The notes beneath the pieces were generated by a model, which worked only from the letters and a program-made list of their open reading frames with translations, was not told the origin of the DNA and made no database searches. Of a stretch of DNA of 13,176 bases, positions 13,048-13,176 are shown piece by piece (position 1 is the first letter of the stretch; every line of letters starts with the position of its first letter). A program made the position numbers and the translations under genes. Source of the stretch: DATBMY01 sp036554605 (GTDB lineage Bacteria; Acidobacteriota; Blastocatellia; UBA7656); NCBI GenBank assembly GCA_036554605.1, contig DATBMY010000343.1, positions 1 to 13,176 of the forward strand, read 5' to 3'.

Positions 13048-13176
13048 GGATCAGGGGTCGGGGGTCAGGGGGCCGGGTGTCAGGGCCGGATAGGGAACAG
13101 GCGACAGCTTACAGTGGATAACCAATTCCCGTATCACAAATCTAGTATTTCATATTTCAAATACGATCTTACCTGA
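13048..13176. repeat. Composite G-rich / AT-rich intergenic repeat, copy 2 (cut by the window edge)
   Basis: It begins immediately after the response regulator stop with a G-rich block (GGATCAGGGGTCGGGGGTCA, continuing to about 13095), then a less ordered part. An AT-rich stretch of CAAATCT/TTTCAAAT words follows (13136-13165), and the window ends in ACCTGA, which may be the start of a C-rich arm. No gene is seen in these 129 bases. Confidence 0.6.

Noticed and set aside
12258..13176. CRISPR array or tandem-repeat array from the GGGGTCAG units
   Set aside because: Units are short and irregular, with no constant-length spacers; only two composite copies surround a coding gene.

Overview
The window looks like chromosomal DNA from an Acidobacteriota bacterium, most likely of the Blastocatellia type. 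The evidence is the protein repertoire: a von Willebrand factor A protein of the Acidobacterial-domain type, a Ser/Thr kinase fused to a TolB-like domain and TPRs, an OmpA protein with an extra N-terminal beta domain, and an actinobacterial-type (group 1h) [NiFe]-hydrogenase small subunit. The assignment is inferred from gene families; there is no rRNA marker. No tRNA, rRNA, CRISPR array or transposase gene was seen.

Layout. (a) 1-1572: a divergent module. An ArsR/SmtB-type repressor (plus strand) faces a small DUF2892 membrane protein and the 5' part of a TolC-family outer membrane channel (minus strand), which runs off the left edge. A perfect 14-bp palindrome lies between the -35 and -10 boxes of the arsR promoter. 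(b) 1573-2046: non-coding, with a plausible promoter. (c) 2047-6883: a plus-strand cell-envelope and signalling group of OmpA-like protein, VWFA protein and soluble Ser/Thr kinase with TPRs. A strong 16-bp inverted repeat separates the first two. (d) 6880-8406: minus-strand genes for a small exported protein of unknown function and a prephenate dehydrogenase-like enzyme. (e) 8593-9204: an outer-membrane beta-barrel protein. (f) 9433-13047: hydrogenase small subunit, PAS-PAS histidine kinase and NarL-type response regulator, in that order on the plus strand. (g) Two related copies of a composite G-rich/AT-rich intergenic repeat flank the response-regulator gene.

How the genes may work together. 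The left module reads as an efflux operon controlled by a thiol- or metal-responsive repressor. The most notable part is the right end. The small subunit of a high-affinity type H2-oxidising hydrogenase is joined by a 4-base ATGA overlap to a PAS sensor kinase, and a response regulator follows. No large-subunit gene starts within the window. The two-component system could regulate hydrogenase expression, or it could receive a redox or H2 signal. The sequence supports the operon arrangement directly; the functional link is inference.
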